This document shows positions 7,010 to 15,806 of a stretch of DNA of 64,000 bases, piece by piece. The notes below the pieces were generated by a model, which had not been told where the DNA came from, made no database searches, and was given only the letters and a program-made list of their open reading frames with translations. A program made the translations under genes and the position numbers. Each line of letters begins with the position of its first letter. Positions within the stretch are counted from its first letter, which is position 1. Origin of the DNA: Celeribacter indicus (GTDB lineage: Bacteria > Pseudomonadota > Alphaproteobacteria > Rhodobacterales > Rhodobacteraceae); the NCBI RefSeq assembly GCF_000819565.1, contig NZ_CP004393.1, positions 992,001-1,056,000 of the forward strand, given 5' to 3'.

Positions 7010-9373
7010 TCAGCCCTCCTTCGATGGATCGAAGCGCAACAGGCGGAGGGCGTTCAGCGTCACCAGAACCGTTGCGCCGGTATCGGCGAGGATCGCGATC
7101 CAGAGTCCCGTGATCCCGAGAACCGAGGTCACGAGAAACACCGCCTTGAGCCCAAGCGCCAGCACCACATTCTGGCGGATATTGCCCATGGTGGCGCGCG
7201 CCAGCCGGATCAGCGCCGGCACATCGACAACCCGGTCCCGCAGGATCGCCGCATCGGCGGTTTCCAGCGCCACATCGGTGCCCGAGCCCATGGCCACGCC
7301 AACGCCCGCCTGTTTCAGCGCCGGGGCGTCATTGATGCCGTCGCCGATCATCATCACGCCGCCCTGCGCGACCATTTCACGGATCACGGTCAGCTTGTCT
7401 TCCGGCATCATCTCGGCGCGGAAATCCATGCCGAGTTGGTCTGCGATGGCTTCAGCTGTGCGGGGATTATCGCCAGTCAGGATCACAGGCGAGATCCCCA
7501 TGGCCTTGAGCTGGCGCATTGCATCGGCGGCATCGGTGCGCGGCTCGTCGCGCATGGCGATCAGACCAAGCGGCTGTCCCTCGCGGAACACCGCGACCAC
7601 GGTCTTGCCCTCGGATTCGAGTTCTGTGGCACGGCGGATATGCTCGCCCGCCAGGCCGCGCACCTCAGAAGCGTGGCGCGGTGAGGAAACCCAGGCTTTG
7701 GCACCACCGACCAGAGCCTCGACCCCCTTGCCGACCATGGCGCGGGCATCACGCGCAGGCAACGCCTCGACCCCCGCCGCCTCAGCGCGTTTCAGGATCG
7801 CCAGCGCCAGCGGATGCGACGATCCGGTTTCCACGCCTGCCGCGACCGCCAGCAGATCGCTTTCCGCGACATCGGGGGCGGTGACGACATCCGTCACGCG
7901 CGGCTTGCCATGGGTCAGGGTGCCGGTCTTGTCGAAAGCGATGCGGCTGACATGGGCGGCGGCCTCGATCACCGCGCCGCCCTTCATCAACAGGCCCTTC
8001 CTTGCGCCCGACGACAGGGCAGAGGCGATGGAGGCCGGGACCGAAATCACCAGCGCACAGGGGCAGCCGATTAGCAAAAGCGCGAGGCCGCGATAGACCC
8101 AGGTATCCCAGTCGGCGCCCATGGCCAGCGGCGGGATCAGGATCACCAGCGCCGAGACGGCGACAATGGCGGGCATGTACCAACGCGAGAACCGGTCGAT
8201 GAACCGCTCGGTCGGCGCGCGGGCCTCCTCGGCCTCTTCGACCAGTTGGATGATGCGGCTGATTGTGTTGTCGGCGGCAGCTTTGGTCACCGTGATGCGC
8301 AGCACGGCTTCGGTATTGATCGAGCCGGCGAAGACATTTTCACCCGGCCCGCGCGTGACCGGCACGCTTTCGCCGGTGACGGGGCTTTCATCGATGCCAG
8401 AGGTGCCCTCGGCGATCTCGCCATCCGCCGGAATGCGGTCCCCCGGGCGCACCAGAACACGTTGATTGATCTGCAGGCTTTCGGCGGACACTTCGCGGGT
8501 CTTGCCGTTTTCCTCGAGAAGCGCAGTTTTCGGCACCAGACTGGCCAGCGCGCGGATGCTGTCGCGCGCCTTGCCGGCGGCCACACCCTCCAGCACCTCA
8601 CCCACAGCAAACAGGAATACGACCAGCGCCGCCTCTTCCGCCGCGCCGATGAACAGCGCGCCCACGGCGGCGATGGTCATCAGGCTTTCGATGGTGAAGG
8701 GCTGGCCAAGGCGCAGTGCCTCGAACGCACGTTTGGCGACTGGCGCGACCCCGATCACACAGGCAAGCGTAAAGGCCCAATAGCCCCATTCGGTTGAGGT
8801 CAGCAGTTCAAAGATCCATGCCGCAGCCAACAGGATGCCGGTAAAGATCACCAACTGGCCCTTTTTCGTCTGATACCAGCTTTTGCCGCGATCTGCCGGA
8901 TCGTAATGCACATGGCCCGGGCTGCCATGGCCGCTGTCGGACACGACCGCATTTTCCGCTTTGCTGTGAGACCGGCCTGCATGGTCATGTTCGTGGGCAG
9001 AATGATCATGGCCCGAATTGTCATGATCACTGTGGTCATGCCCTGCATGATCGTGATCGTCGTGGTCATGGCCCTTGCAATCGGGGCCATGCACATGGGC
9101 GGGTTTGGTACTTTCGGGCAGCACGAAGGTCTTCTTGCCCTCGGGTTTCTGGCCACGTGGAACGATGCCGAACCCGAGCCGTTTGACGATGCCCTCGATC
9201 TCGGACGTGTCCGTCGTGCCCGGCACAAGATTGAGCGACAGCCGCTCGGTCATCAGCGCGACCCTAACCTCGCTGACCCCGGGCAGTTTCTCGACCGCTT
9301 TCGTCACCTTGACGGTGCAGGAGGCGCAATCCATCCCGCTGACCGTCCATTCCTGCCGCTTCGGCTCGCTCAT
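7010..9373 (-). CDS. zntA: Zn2+/Cd2+/Pb2+ exporting P1B-type ATPase
   Basis: A 787-residue heavy-metal ATPase. An N-terminal HMA domain has GMDCASC (about residues 14-20). It is followed by a striking His/Asp-rich linker (about residues 85-135, repeated GHDHDDHDH-like units) that probably buffers zinc. Then come the CPC ion-binding motif in GCPCALVIS, the phosphorylation motif DKTGTLT, SSHPLA, TGDN and GDGINDAPAL. ATG 9373 is chosen because AGGAG precedes it and the longer frame runs into the operator. Transcription is predicted from the MerR-type promoter at 9421-9451. It heads an operon with an ICMT-family gene, lspA, dsbB and dsbA. The CPC motif and linker favour zinc/cadmium/lead over copper. 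Confidence 0.95.
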   Translation of the reverse strand: MSEPKRQEWTVSGMDCASCTVKVTKAVEKLPGVSEVRVALMTERLSLNLVPGTTDTSEIEGIVKRLGFGIVPRGQKPEGKKTFVLPESTKPAHVHGPDCKGHDHDDHDHAGHDHSDHDNSGHDHSAHEHDHAGRSHSKAENAVVSDSGHGSPGHVHYDPADRGKSWYQTKKGQLVIFTGILLAAAWIFELLTSTEWGYWAFTLACVIGVAPVAKRAFEALRLGQPFTIESLMTIAAVGALFIGAAEEAALVVFLFAVGEVLEGVAAGKARDSIRALASLVPKTALLEENGKTREVSAESLQINQRVLVRPGDRIPADGEIAEGTSGIDESPVTGESVPVTRGPGENVFAGSINTEAVLRITVTKAAADNTISRIIQLVEEAEEARAPTERFIDRFSRWYMPAIVAVSALVILIPPLAMGADWDTWVYRGLALLLIGCPCALVISVPASIASALSSGARKGLLMKGGAVIEAAAHVSRIAFDKTGTLTHGKPRVTDVVTAPDVAESDLLAVAAGVETGSSHPLALAILKRAEAAGVEALPARDARAMVGKGVEALVGGAKAWVSSPRHASEVRGLAGEHIRRATELESEGKTVVAVFREGQPLGLIAMRDEPRTDAADAMRQLKAMGISPVILTGDNPRTAEAIADQLGMDFRAEMMPEDKLTVIREMVAQGGVMMIGDGINDAPALKQAGVGVAMGSGTDVALETADAAILRDRVVDVPALIRLARATMGNIRQNVVLALGLKAVFLVTSVLGITGLWIAILADTGATVLVTLNALRLLRFDPSKEG

Positions 9374-9420
9374 CTCAGTCTCCTGCCCGGAACCCCGGGC
9401 CTTCTTTTCACTGATTCGGA

Positions 9421-9451
9421 TTGCTACAACCTCTGGCAACTAGAGGTTCAA
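9421..9451 (-). promoter_or_regulatory. MerR-type operator/promoter (site C, zntA operon)
   Basis: Minus strand: -35 TTGAAC (9446-9451), a 19 bp spacer with the dyad CCTCTAGTTGCCAGAGG, and -10 TAGCAA (9421-9426). This resembles ZntR/CadR/PbrR-type sites. It fits a zinc/cadmium exporter operon and is the best functional anchor for the other five sites. Confidence 0.85.
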
Positions 9452-9464
9452 GCGATTTCTGACC

Positions 9465-9830
9465 TCAGTCGAACAGCCGTCGCAGGAAGGAACCATGGTG
9501 ATCGCGCCGGTCTCTGCCGTGGCCGGAATCATGGCCCGAGTCGTGCCCGTGACCACGCGACCGACCACCGTGATCGCCGTCGCAATCATCACCATACCGG
9601 GCGCGCTGATCGTTGCGCGGTGGCTCTGCCCGCCGGGGTGCGGGCATTTCGACCGTGCTGCGCTCGATGATCTTGTCCAACTCACCCCGGTCCAGCCAGA
9701 CGCCGCGGCATTGCGGGCAATAGTCGATCTCTATGCCCTGGCGGTCAGACATTACCAGATCGACCCGGCAATGGGGACAGGGAAAACCACCACTGCGGCG
9801 GGAGGGTTCGGATGCAAAAACAGGGTCCAT
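9465..9830 (-). CDS. zf-TFIIB domain protein with His/Asp-rich tail
   Basis: A 121-residue protein. The N-terminal half has two CxxC knuckles (CPHC and CPQCRGVWLDRGELDKII) typical of the TFIIB zinc-ribbon-like family PF13453. The C-terminal half is a basic and His/Asp-rich tail (GHGHDSGHDSGHGRDRRDHHG) likely to bind metal. ATG 9830 is 45 bp downstream of a MerR-type promoter at 9875-9905. A zinc store, sensor or chaperone is plausible given the tail and the regulation, but no biochemical role is established for the family. It lies between the zntA-like operon and the CDF exporter. Confidence 0.85.
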   Translation of the reverse strand: MDPVFASEPSRRSGGFPCPHCRVDLVMSDRQGIEIDYCPQCRGVWLDRGELDKIIERSTVEMPAPRRAEPPRNDQRARYGDDCDGDHGGRSRGHGHDSGHDSGHGRDRRDHHGSFLRRLFD

Positions 9831-9874
9831 GTTGCGCCTATTCGAAAGTCCATACCCGTCATGCGGGCATGGAA

Positions 9875-9905
9875 TTCCTGCATCCTCCAGTAGCTAGAGG
9901 TTCAA
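9875..9905 (-). promoter_or_regulatory. MerR-type operator/promoter (site D)
   Basis: Minus strand: -35 TTGAAC (9900-9905), a 19 bp spacer with CCTCTAGCTACTGGAGG, then a poor -10 (CAGGAA, 9875-9880). The dyad is as good as at the exporter genes. It faces the zinc-ribbon protein gene. Confidence 0.7.
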
Positions 9906-9945
9906 ATCCCGTTTGCGTGAGCAAAGATCACGACGACGTCAGGCG

Positions 9946-10881
9946 CTAGAGCCCTTCGCCCCGCCAGAGCTCGCCGGGCGGATCGACCTGAACCGTCACG
10001 TGATCAATATCGTGACGTGCCTTCAGCCAGTCGGCGACGAGCACGGGAAGCGACAGCGGATCCGTTCCGGGCGCGGGAGTCACATGCACCGTGGCCACAA
10101 CCGTCTCATCCGTCAGGGTCCAGGCGTGGAAATGCCCGGCCTCGGCCACTTCGGGCAGTTCTTCGGAAAGTTTCGCTTCGGCCTCGCGCGCGTCGAACCC
10201 GCGTGGAACCGCCTGCAACAGAACCCGCAGCGAGTCGCGCACCAGCCCCCATGCCGAGCGCACCACCAGCACAGAGACCAGCACCGACAGGAGCGGGTCA
10301 AGGACTGTCCAGCCCGTCAGCATGATGCCGATGGCCGCCGCAATCGCTCCGACCGAGCCCAGCAGGTCGCCGATCACATGCAGCATTGCGCCGCGCAGGT
10401 TGCTATCACCCTTACGACCGCGTGACAGGATCCAGACGCCGCCAAGGTTTACGAGGAGGCCGATTGTTGCCACGATCAGCATCGGCCAGGCCATGACCTC
10501 AACCGGCGCGTTGAAACGCTGGATCGCTTCCCATGTGATCCAAGCCACCAAAAGGAGCAGAGATGCGCCATTGGCCAGCGCTGCCAGCACACGCACCCGG
10601 TGAAAACCGTAGGTGCGCGTGCCGTCCGCCGGGCGTCGCGCGACTCGATAGGCGATCAATGCCAGAAGCAGCGCCGCCGCATCTGACACCATATGGCCGG
10701 AATCCGCGATGAGCGCGAGCGAGCCGGAAATCCAGCCACCCACCGCCTGTATGGCTGCGTAAGATGCGGTGAAGAAAAATACAAAGCGAATGCGCCGTTC
10801 GTTATCGGCCGTCACGACCTCGGCGTGATCGTGGCCATCATTCGGGCCGTGGGCCGCGGGATCCGATCCAGAGGTGCTCAT
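9946..10881 (-). CDS. Cation diffusion facilitator family zinc/cadmium exporter
   Basis: A 311-residue CDF protein with a His-containing N-terminus (HGPNDGHDHAEV) and six predicted transmembrane helices. The two metal-site HxxxD motifs are HMVSD in helix 2 and HVIGD in helix 5. A cytosolic ferredoxin-like domain ends the protein (HFHAWTLTDETVVATVHV). It exports Zn2+ or Cd2+ in exchange for protons. ATG 10881 has AGGAG 7 bp upstream and is preferred to a longer frame. A MerR-type promoter lies at 10929-10959. The gene complements the P-type ATPase, giving both a secondary and a primary exporter under the same type of operator. Confidence 0.93.
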   Translation of the reverse strand: MSTSGSDPAAHGPNDGHDHAEVVTADNERRIRFVFFFTASYAAIQAVGGWISGSLALIADSGHMVSDAAALLLALIAYRVARRPADGTRTYGFHRVRVLAALANGASLLLLVAWITWEAIQRFNAPVEVMAWPMLIVATIGLLVNLGGVWILSRGRKGDSNLRGAMLHVIGDLLGSVGAIAAAIGIMLTGWTVLDPLLSVLVSVLVVRSAWGLVRDSLRVLLQAVPRGFDAREAEAKLSEELPEVAEAGHFHAWTLTDETVVATVHVTPAPGTDPLSLPVLVADWLKARHDIDHVTVQVDPPGELWRGEGL

Positions 10882-10928
10882 CTTAATTCTCCTGCGTCCC
10901 ATCAGCGGGTTGGCTTCTGATGAATCAT

Positions 10929-10959
10929 CCTATGACACCTCTAGTAACTATAGGTGCAA
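10929..10959 (-). promoter_or_regulatory. MerR-type operator/promoter (site E, CDF gene)
   Basis: Minus strand: -35 TTGCAC (10954-10959), a 19 bp spacer with CTATAGTTACTAGAGG, and -10 CATAGG (10929-10934). The half-site CTATAG resembles known CadR/PbrR sites. It lies 48 bp before the CDF start codon. Confidence 0.78.
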
Positions 10960-11172
10960 GGAAAAACCTCGCGGGCGCAATCTGCTCAACCGGACGCGAC
11001 CAGAGCAGTCTGGCCCGATGGCGCAACAGCCCGAACAATTCGCCGTCATTGTCAGCACCGCGTAAGTGGCTGAGAGGGTTGTGTTTCAGGGAAGCAAGGC
11101 GGATGAGACAAGAAAGGTCGGCAGCTGCCCGCAAACTGCGAGCAGCGCCTTACCCCGCATGACGGTCGGTTC
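10960..11172. other. Gap without a supported gene
   Basis: A 213 bp stretch between the CDF promoter and cydX. A 69-codon frame on the minus strand runs through the operator and has no recognisable similarity, so it is not called. Confidence 0.5.
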
Positions 11173-11289
11173 TCATCCTTCCGGTGTGCCGGAATGACGG
11201 CGATCCTCGCTCATTTCAAACCACATCGCATTGATGACTGCGAACATCGCTGCCACCGGCAGCCCGAGCATCCAGGCGAAATACCACAT
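11173..11289 (-). CDS. cydX: Cytochrome bd oxidase small subunit CydX
   Basis: A 38-residue protein, MWYFAWMLGLPVAAMFAV then INAMWFEM. This is the single-helix CydX/YbgT signature (MWYFAWxLG and a terminal NAMWxE). CydX stabilises the haem site of cytochrome bd. ATG at 11287-11289 has GGAG upstream, and it starts 18 bp after cydB. It completes the order cydD-cydC-cydA-cydB-cydX on the minus strand. Confidence 0.93.
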   Translation of the reverse strand: MWYFAWMLGLPVAAMFAVINAMWFEMSEDRRHSGTPEG

Positions 11290-11307
11290 TTCAGAGCTCC
11301 TTCCGGG

Positions 11308-12468
11308 TTAATAGGCATTGGGATTTTTTGTCAGCTCGTCAGCGCCGACCTTGCCCCAGAGCACCCGGTAAACCCAGGCGGTATAGGCCAGAATGACAGG
11401 CATGAAGATCAGCGTGGCCCCGAGCATGATGAACAGGGTCTGGTGCGACGAGGAGGCATTCCAGACGGTCAGCGAGGAATTCGGATCCAGCGAGGATGGC
11501 AGGATGAACGGAAACATCGTCAGCCCGACGGTCGAGATGACCCCGAGAATGCCCAGCTTGGAGGCGAGCAGCGACCAGCCGCCGGCCCCGCGCGACAGGC
11601 CGAAGGCGGCCAGAGCGATACCGATCACCCCCAGCACCGGCGCAACCGCGATCCAGGGCCGGATCTGATAGGTTGCAAGCCAGGAGCCTCCCCGCGCCAT
11701 CGCAGTCAGATGCGGGTTTGACGGGCCTGCGGGATCAACAACGCCAACATAGTGATAGGCCGGAATCCCGACCGCCAGCCAGAGACCGGCCACCAGGAAC
11801 CCAAGGATCGCAATCGCCCCGGTGACAACCCCGATCCGGCGTGCCCGGACCGCGACCATGCCTTCCGCCTTGAACGAAAGCCAGGCCGCGCCATGGGTAA
11901 TCAGCATGGTCAGGCTGACCATGCCAACCAGCAGCGCGAACGGATTAAGCAGCGCGAGCAGCTTCATCAGCGCATTGCCGGGGTAAAGCGGCACCATCAT
12001 CTCGGTCAGTTGGAAGGGCACGCCCTGCAGCGCATTGCCGACCGCGATGCCAAAGGTCAGCGCCGGAACCGCGCCGCCGATGAACAGCGCCCAGTCCCAG
12101 CGGGTCCGCCATTTCGGGTCCTCTTTCTTGTTGCGGTACTTGAACCCGACAGGCCGCAGGATCAGGGCCGCAAGGATCAGGAACATCGCAAGATAGAACC
12201 CCGAGAAGCTGACCGCATAAAGCGGCGGCCAGGCGGCGAACATCGCGCCGCCGCCAAGGATCAGCCAGACTTGGTTGCCCTCCCAGACCGGGCCGATGGT
12301 GTTGATTGCGATGCGCCTCTCGACATCGGTGCGGGCCGCAAAGGGCAACAGCGCGCCAACCCCCATGTCAAAGCCATCGGTCATCGCAAAGCCGATCAGG
12401 AGGAACCCCATCAGCCCCCACCAGATCAGACGCAGCATCTCGTAGCTGATAAATTCATGCAGGATCAT
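11308..12468 (-). CDS. cydB: Cytochrome bd ubiquinol oxidase subunit II
   Basis: A 386-residue, roughly nine-helix membrane protein of normal CydB length. Family segments include [26 protein letters not shown] at the N-terminus, [23 protein letters not shown] and a terminal [15 protein letters not shown] 12468 begins the canonical [10 protein letters not shown] start. The gene follows cydA after 7 bp. It partners CydA in the quinol-oxidising, oxygen-reducing complex of the inner membrane, used at low oxygen or under stress by nitric oxide, sulfide or metals. Confidence 0.95.
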   Translation of the reverse strand: MILHEFISYEMLRLIWWGLMGFLLIGFAMTDGFDMGVGALLPFAARTDVERRIAINTIGPVWEGNQVWLILGGGAMFAAWPPLYAVSFSGFYLAMFLILAALILRPVGFKYRNKKEDPKWRTRWDWALFIGGAVPALTFGIAVGNALQGVPFQLTEMMVPLYPGNALMKLLALLNPFALLVGMVSLTMLITHGAAWLSFKAEGMVAVRARRIGVVTGAIAILGFLVAGLWLAVGIPAYHYVGVVDPAGPSNPHLTAMARGGSWLATYQIRPWIAVAPVLGVIGIALAAFGLSRGAGGWSLLASKLGILGVISTVGLTMFPFILPSSLDPNSSLTVWNASSSHQTLFIMLGATLIFMPVILAYTAWVYRVLWGKVGADELTKNPNAY

Positions 12469-12475
12469 GCTCGGG

Positions 12476-14080
12476 TCACTCCGCTGGCTTGATATCGGTG
12501 GCAAGCACGCCGGAAAGGCGGGCCTGATGCGCTTTGTTCCAGGCGTCGGTTTCTACCGCATCCTGCACCGGGCCTTTGCGGATCGCGGCCAGCATCAGCC
12601 GGACCTCGATCACCAGAAGCACGGTGTAAAGCGCGACGAAGCCCGCCAGCGTGATCAGAAGATCTGCGACAGACAGGCGGCTTGCCGACAGGAAGGTCGG
12701 AAGCAGACCATCCACCGTCCAGGGCTGGCGCCCGAACTCGGCCACGAACCAGCCGGCCTCGATGGCGATCCAGGGCACCGGGATCATCAGGACCGCGCCG
12801 CGCAGGACCCACGTGGGATAGCGCCCCTGGCGGAAATTGGTGCGCCAGAACATGTAGGCCAGGAAGCCGAGCATCAGGAAACCCGCGCCGACCATGATGC
12901 GGAAGGACCAGAAGAGCGGCCAGACCGTCGGGATCGTATCTGCAGCGGCCTGGGCGATCTGTGCCTCGGTGGCGTCGCGCGGATCCTCGACATAGCGCAT
13001 CAGCAGCATACCGTAGCCTAGGTTGCCGCCGTTCGCCTCGAAGGTTTCGCGCACCTCGGGCGGCGTAGCCGCACGCTGGGTGCGAATGGTCTGGAGTGCG
13101 TCCCAGGCGATGATGCCGGAGCGGACACGCTCCTCGGACTCCTTCACCAGATCTTCGATGCCGGCAATTTCCTCGGTCAGGGACCGAGTGCCGATCAGCC
13201 CCATCACATAGGGAACATGCACCGCATAGCGCGTCTCGCGCGCCTCCTGGTCGGGCAGACCGAAAAGCGTGAAGGATGCGGGGGCTGCCTGCGTTTCCCA
13301 CATGCCCTCCATCGCGGCCAGCTTCATGCGTTGCGCATGGGTGGTCTCGTAGCCGCTTTCATCCCCCAGAACGATCACCGCCATGACAGAGGCCAGACCG
13401 AAAGAGCAGGCCACCGTGATCGACCGCCGCGCCAGTTCGGTGTGGCGCCCCTTGAGCAGGAACCAGCTTGAAACCCCGATGACGAAGATCGAGGCAGCGA
13501 CATAGCCCGCGCTGACGGTATGGACGAATTTCGCCTGGGCGACCGGGTTGAAGATGACCTCAAAGAAGCTTTCGATCTCCATCCGCATCGTATCGGGGTT
13601 GAACACCGCACCGACCGGGTTCTGCATCCAGCCATTGGCGATCAGGATCCACAGCGCCGAGAAATTGCTGCCGATCGCCACGCACCAGGCCACGATGCAA
13701 TGGGCGCGGGCCGAAAGCCGGTCCCAGCCGAAGAACCAGAGGCCCACAAAGGTCGCCTCAAGGAAAAAGGCCATCAGCCCTTCCAGCGCCAGCGGAGCCC
13801 CGAACACATCGCCGACATAGACGCTGTAATAGCTCCAGTTCATGCCGAACTGGAATTCCATCGTGATCCCGGTGGCGACGCCCAGCACGAAATTGATGCC
13901 GAAAAGCGTGCCCCAGAATTTCGTCATCTGCCGCCATATGGGGCGGCGGGTCATGACATAGACCGTCTCCATGATCGCCACGAGCAGCGAGAGGCCAAGC
14001 GTCAGCGGCACGAAGATGAAGTGATACATGGCCGTCACGGCGAATTGCAGTCGTGACAGATCAACGACATCAATTTCCAT
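12476..14080 (-). CDS. cydA: Cytochrome bd ubiquinol oxidase subunit I
   Basis: A 534-residue protein with the CydA landmarks. An N-terminal haem-ligand His sits in [20 protein letters not shown], a second His in [12 protein letters not shown], and the quinol-binding region is [16 protein letters not shown]. It oxidises quinol and reduces oxygen at haems b558, b595 and d. ATG 14080 gives the standard start [12 protein letters not shown]; a longer frame adds unrelated sequence. It overlaps the 3' end of cydC by 11 bp, linking exporter and oxidase genes in one transcript. Confidence 0.95.
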   Translation of the reverse strand: MEIDVVDLSRLQFAVTAMYHFIFVPLTLGLSLLVAIMETVYVMTRRPIWRQMTKFWGTLFGINFVLGVATGITMEFQFGMNWSYYSVYVGDVFGAPLALEGLMAFFLEATFVGLWFFGWDRLSARAHCIVAWCVAIGSNFSALWILIANGWMQNPVGAVFNPDTMRMEIESFFEVIFNPVAQAKFVHTVSAGYVAASIFVIGVSSWFLLKGRHTELARRSITVACSFGLASVMAVIVLGDESGYETTHAQRMKLAAMEGMWETQAAPASFTLFGLPDQEARETRYAVHVPYVMGLIGTRSLTEEIAGIEDLVKESEERVRSGIIAWDALQTIRTQRAATPPEVRETFEANGGNLGYGMLLMRYVEDPRDATEAQIAQAAADTIPTVWPLFWSFRIMVGAGFLMLGFLAYMFWRTNFRQGRYPTWVLRGAVLMIPVPWIAIEAGWFVAEFGRQPWTVDGLLPTFLSASRLSVADLLITLAGFVALYTVLLVIEVRLMLAAIRKGPVQDAVETDAWNKAHQARLSGVLATDIKPAE

Positions 14081-15806
14081 CAGTGGCCTCCTTTCTGAAG
14101 GGGGCGGTGCCCCGGACTGTGATGTGGGGAAGGGGTGGCGCGGCTGGTGGCATCTGACTGTCACGGTCAGCCGGTGGCAGTTGCAGGCGCCGGTCGGCAC
14201 CGGCCAGATCGCTTTCGCGATGCGAGACGAGAATGATCCCCGACCGGGGCAGACAGGCGCGCAGCCCCTGCAGGACAGACGCCGCATTAGCCGGGTCCAG
14301 CCCCTCGGTCGGTTCGTCGATCAGAAGGAGGTCCGGCTGCCGCAACAGCGCGCGCGCTAGCGCGAGACGCCGGGTCTCGCCGCCCGAAAGGCCCGCGCCA
14401 CGCTCGCCCAATTGCCGCACGAGCCCTTCGGGCGTCGTAAGAAAATGCGACAGGGCCACAGCCTGCATCACCGCCGCAAGTGCCGCGTCATCGGCCTGCG
14501 GATCGGCAATGCGGAGATTGTTGGCCAGCGATCCGGCGATCAGCGCGGGCCGCTGCGGCACCAGCGTCAGCCGGGCGCGCAGATCGGATTCGGGCCATTC
14601 GCACAGATCGCGGCCCAGAAGGGTGATCTCGCCCGGCTTTGACGCGGCTGCTCCGGCCAACATTGCCAGAAGGGTGGATTTGCCCGCGCCCGATGGCGCA
14701 TGGATCGCCAGTGTTTCGCCAGGGTACAGCGTGAAATCCAGAGGCGCGCTCAGCTCCCTGCCGCTGCCATGGGCGCGCACGACAAGCTTGTTGACGGTCA
14801 GGAGTGCTGCGCCGGGGCGAAGGGGTGCCGGCATCTCCGCCGTCGCCGGTTGGGCATCCGGAACCCGCCGCGCAAGATTGCGGGCCGCAAGTTCTATCCG
14901 ACCCCGCTCGGACCAGCCACGCCACAACAGCCGAAGGCATTCGGTCAGGGCAAGATTGATCAGGATCACCGTCAGCAGCAGCGCCGGCGAAAGGCTGCCC
15001 CCTAGGATCAGCGTCGCGGCAATCGCCATGCTCGGCGTGAGGTGCATCACCACCCCCGCCAGACGACCCATCAGATCCTGACCGCTGCGCGCCAGAGCCG
15101 CGTGGGCGATCGCCGCCTTTGTCTGGTCAAGCCCCTGCGGCAGCAGCCCCTGCATCAGCAGATCGCCGCGCAGCGCCAGCAGCCCAGCCGAGCGTGACCG
15201 GATCGCCTGCAAAGCCGCCTCTTCCCGACGGGCCTGGGCGCGCTGTCCGGCCCCGGCCAGCCGCGCAAGGCACAGGATTCCCATCGCCCAGATGGCCGCC
15301 AAGGCCCCGGCAAGCGCCCCGCCGCCGATGATCCAGATCACCGCCAGCCCGACCAGCAGCGACAGCGCCGCCGCAATCGTCGGGAAGACCAGACGGATCA
15401 GCAGCCCTTCAAGCGCCTCCACATCGGCGGTCAGCCGGTTAAGCATCTGCGCCGAATGGCGCCGCGCCAGCGTAGGAAGCGGCACAGCGGAAAGATCACG
15501 GAACAGCCGCAGCCGCAGCCGTTCCAGCGCCCGCAGCGTAGCATCATGCCCCAGCAGCCGCTCGCCATAGCGCGAGGCGGCGCGGATCAGCGTCAGCGTT
15601 CGGATGCCACCCGAGGGGCGCAGAAAATCGAAGACAAGGCCAAGCCCGGCCGCACCCGCCATCGCGGATGCGGTGATGAACCATCCCGAGAGGCCCAGAA
15701 GGGCGGCCCCCGCAAGCGGCACCATCGCCGCTAGAACGGCCGCGCGCCGCAAATGACGACCATTGCCCGCGTTCATTTCCCGGATGACGGCGGCAAGATG
15801 TCTCAT
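14070..15806 (-). CDS. cydC: Thiol reductant ABC exporter subunit CydC
   Basis: A 578-residue fused permease-ATPase. An N-terminal six-helix domain (about residues 1-320) is followed by an ATPase with Walker A APSGAGKSTLL, signature LSGGETRRLALARALL and Walker B LLIDEPTEGLD. CydDC exports glutathione or cysteine to the periplasm and is needed to assemble cytochrome bd. It overlaps cydD by 4 bp and cydA by 11 bp. Confidence 0.92.
   Translation of the reverse strand: MRHLAAVIREMNAGNGRHLRRAAVLAAMVPLAGAALLGLSGWFITASAMAGAAGLGLVFDFLRPSGGIRTLTLIRAASRYGERLLGHDATLRALERLRLRLFRDLSAVPLPTLARRHSAQMLNRLTADVEALEGLLIRLVFPTIAAALSLLVGLAVIWIIGGGALAGALAAIWAMGILCLARLAGAGQRAQARREEAALQAIRSRSAGLLALRGDLLMQGLLPQGLDQTKAAIAHAALARSGQDLMGRLAGVVMHLTPSMAIAATLILGGSLSPALLLTVILINLALTECLRLLWRGWSERGRIELAARNLARRVPDAQPATAEMPAPLRPGAALLTVNKLVVRAHGSGRELSAPLDFTLYPGETLAIHAPSGAGKSTLLAMLAGAAASKPGEITLLGRDLCEWPESDLRARLTLVPQRPALIAGSLANNLRIADPQADDAALAAVMQAVALSHFLTTPEGLVRQLGERGAGLSGGETRRLALARALLRQPDLLLIDEPTEGLDPANAASVLQGLRACLPRSGIILVSHRESDLAGADRRLQLPPADRDSQMPPAAPPLPHITVRGTAPFRKEATDGN

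Noticed and set aside
10925..11134. Minus-strand 69-codon frame between the CDF promoter and cydX
   Set aside because: Its 3' part is the operator itself, and the translation matches nothing I know.
11085..11160. Plus-strand segment with GGGAAG, GCTGCCCGCAAACTG resembling cobalamin riboswitch pieces
   Set aside because: No B12 box, no closing stem, and no correctly oriented gene follows; compare the complete riboswitch at 37561-37729.
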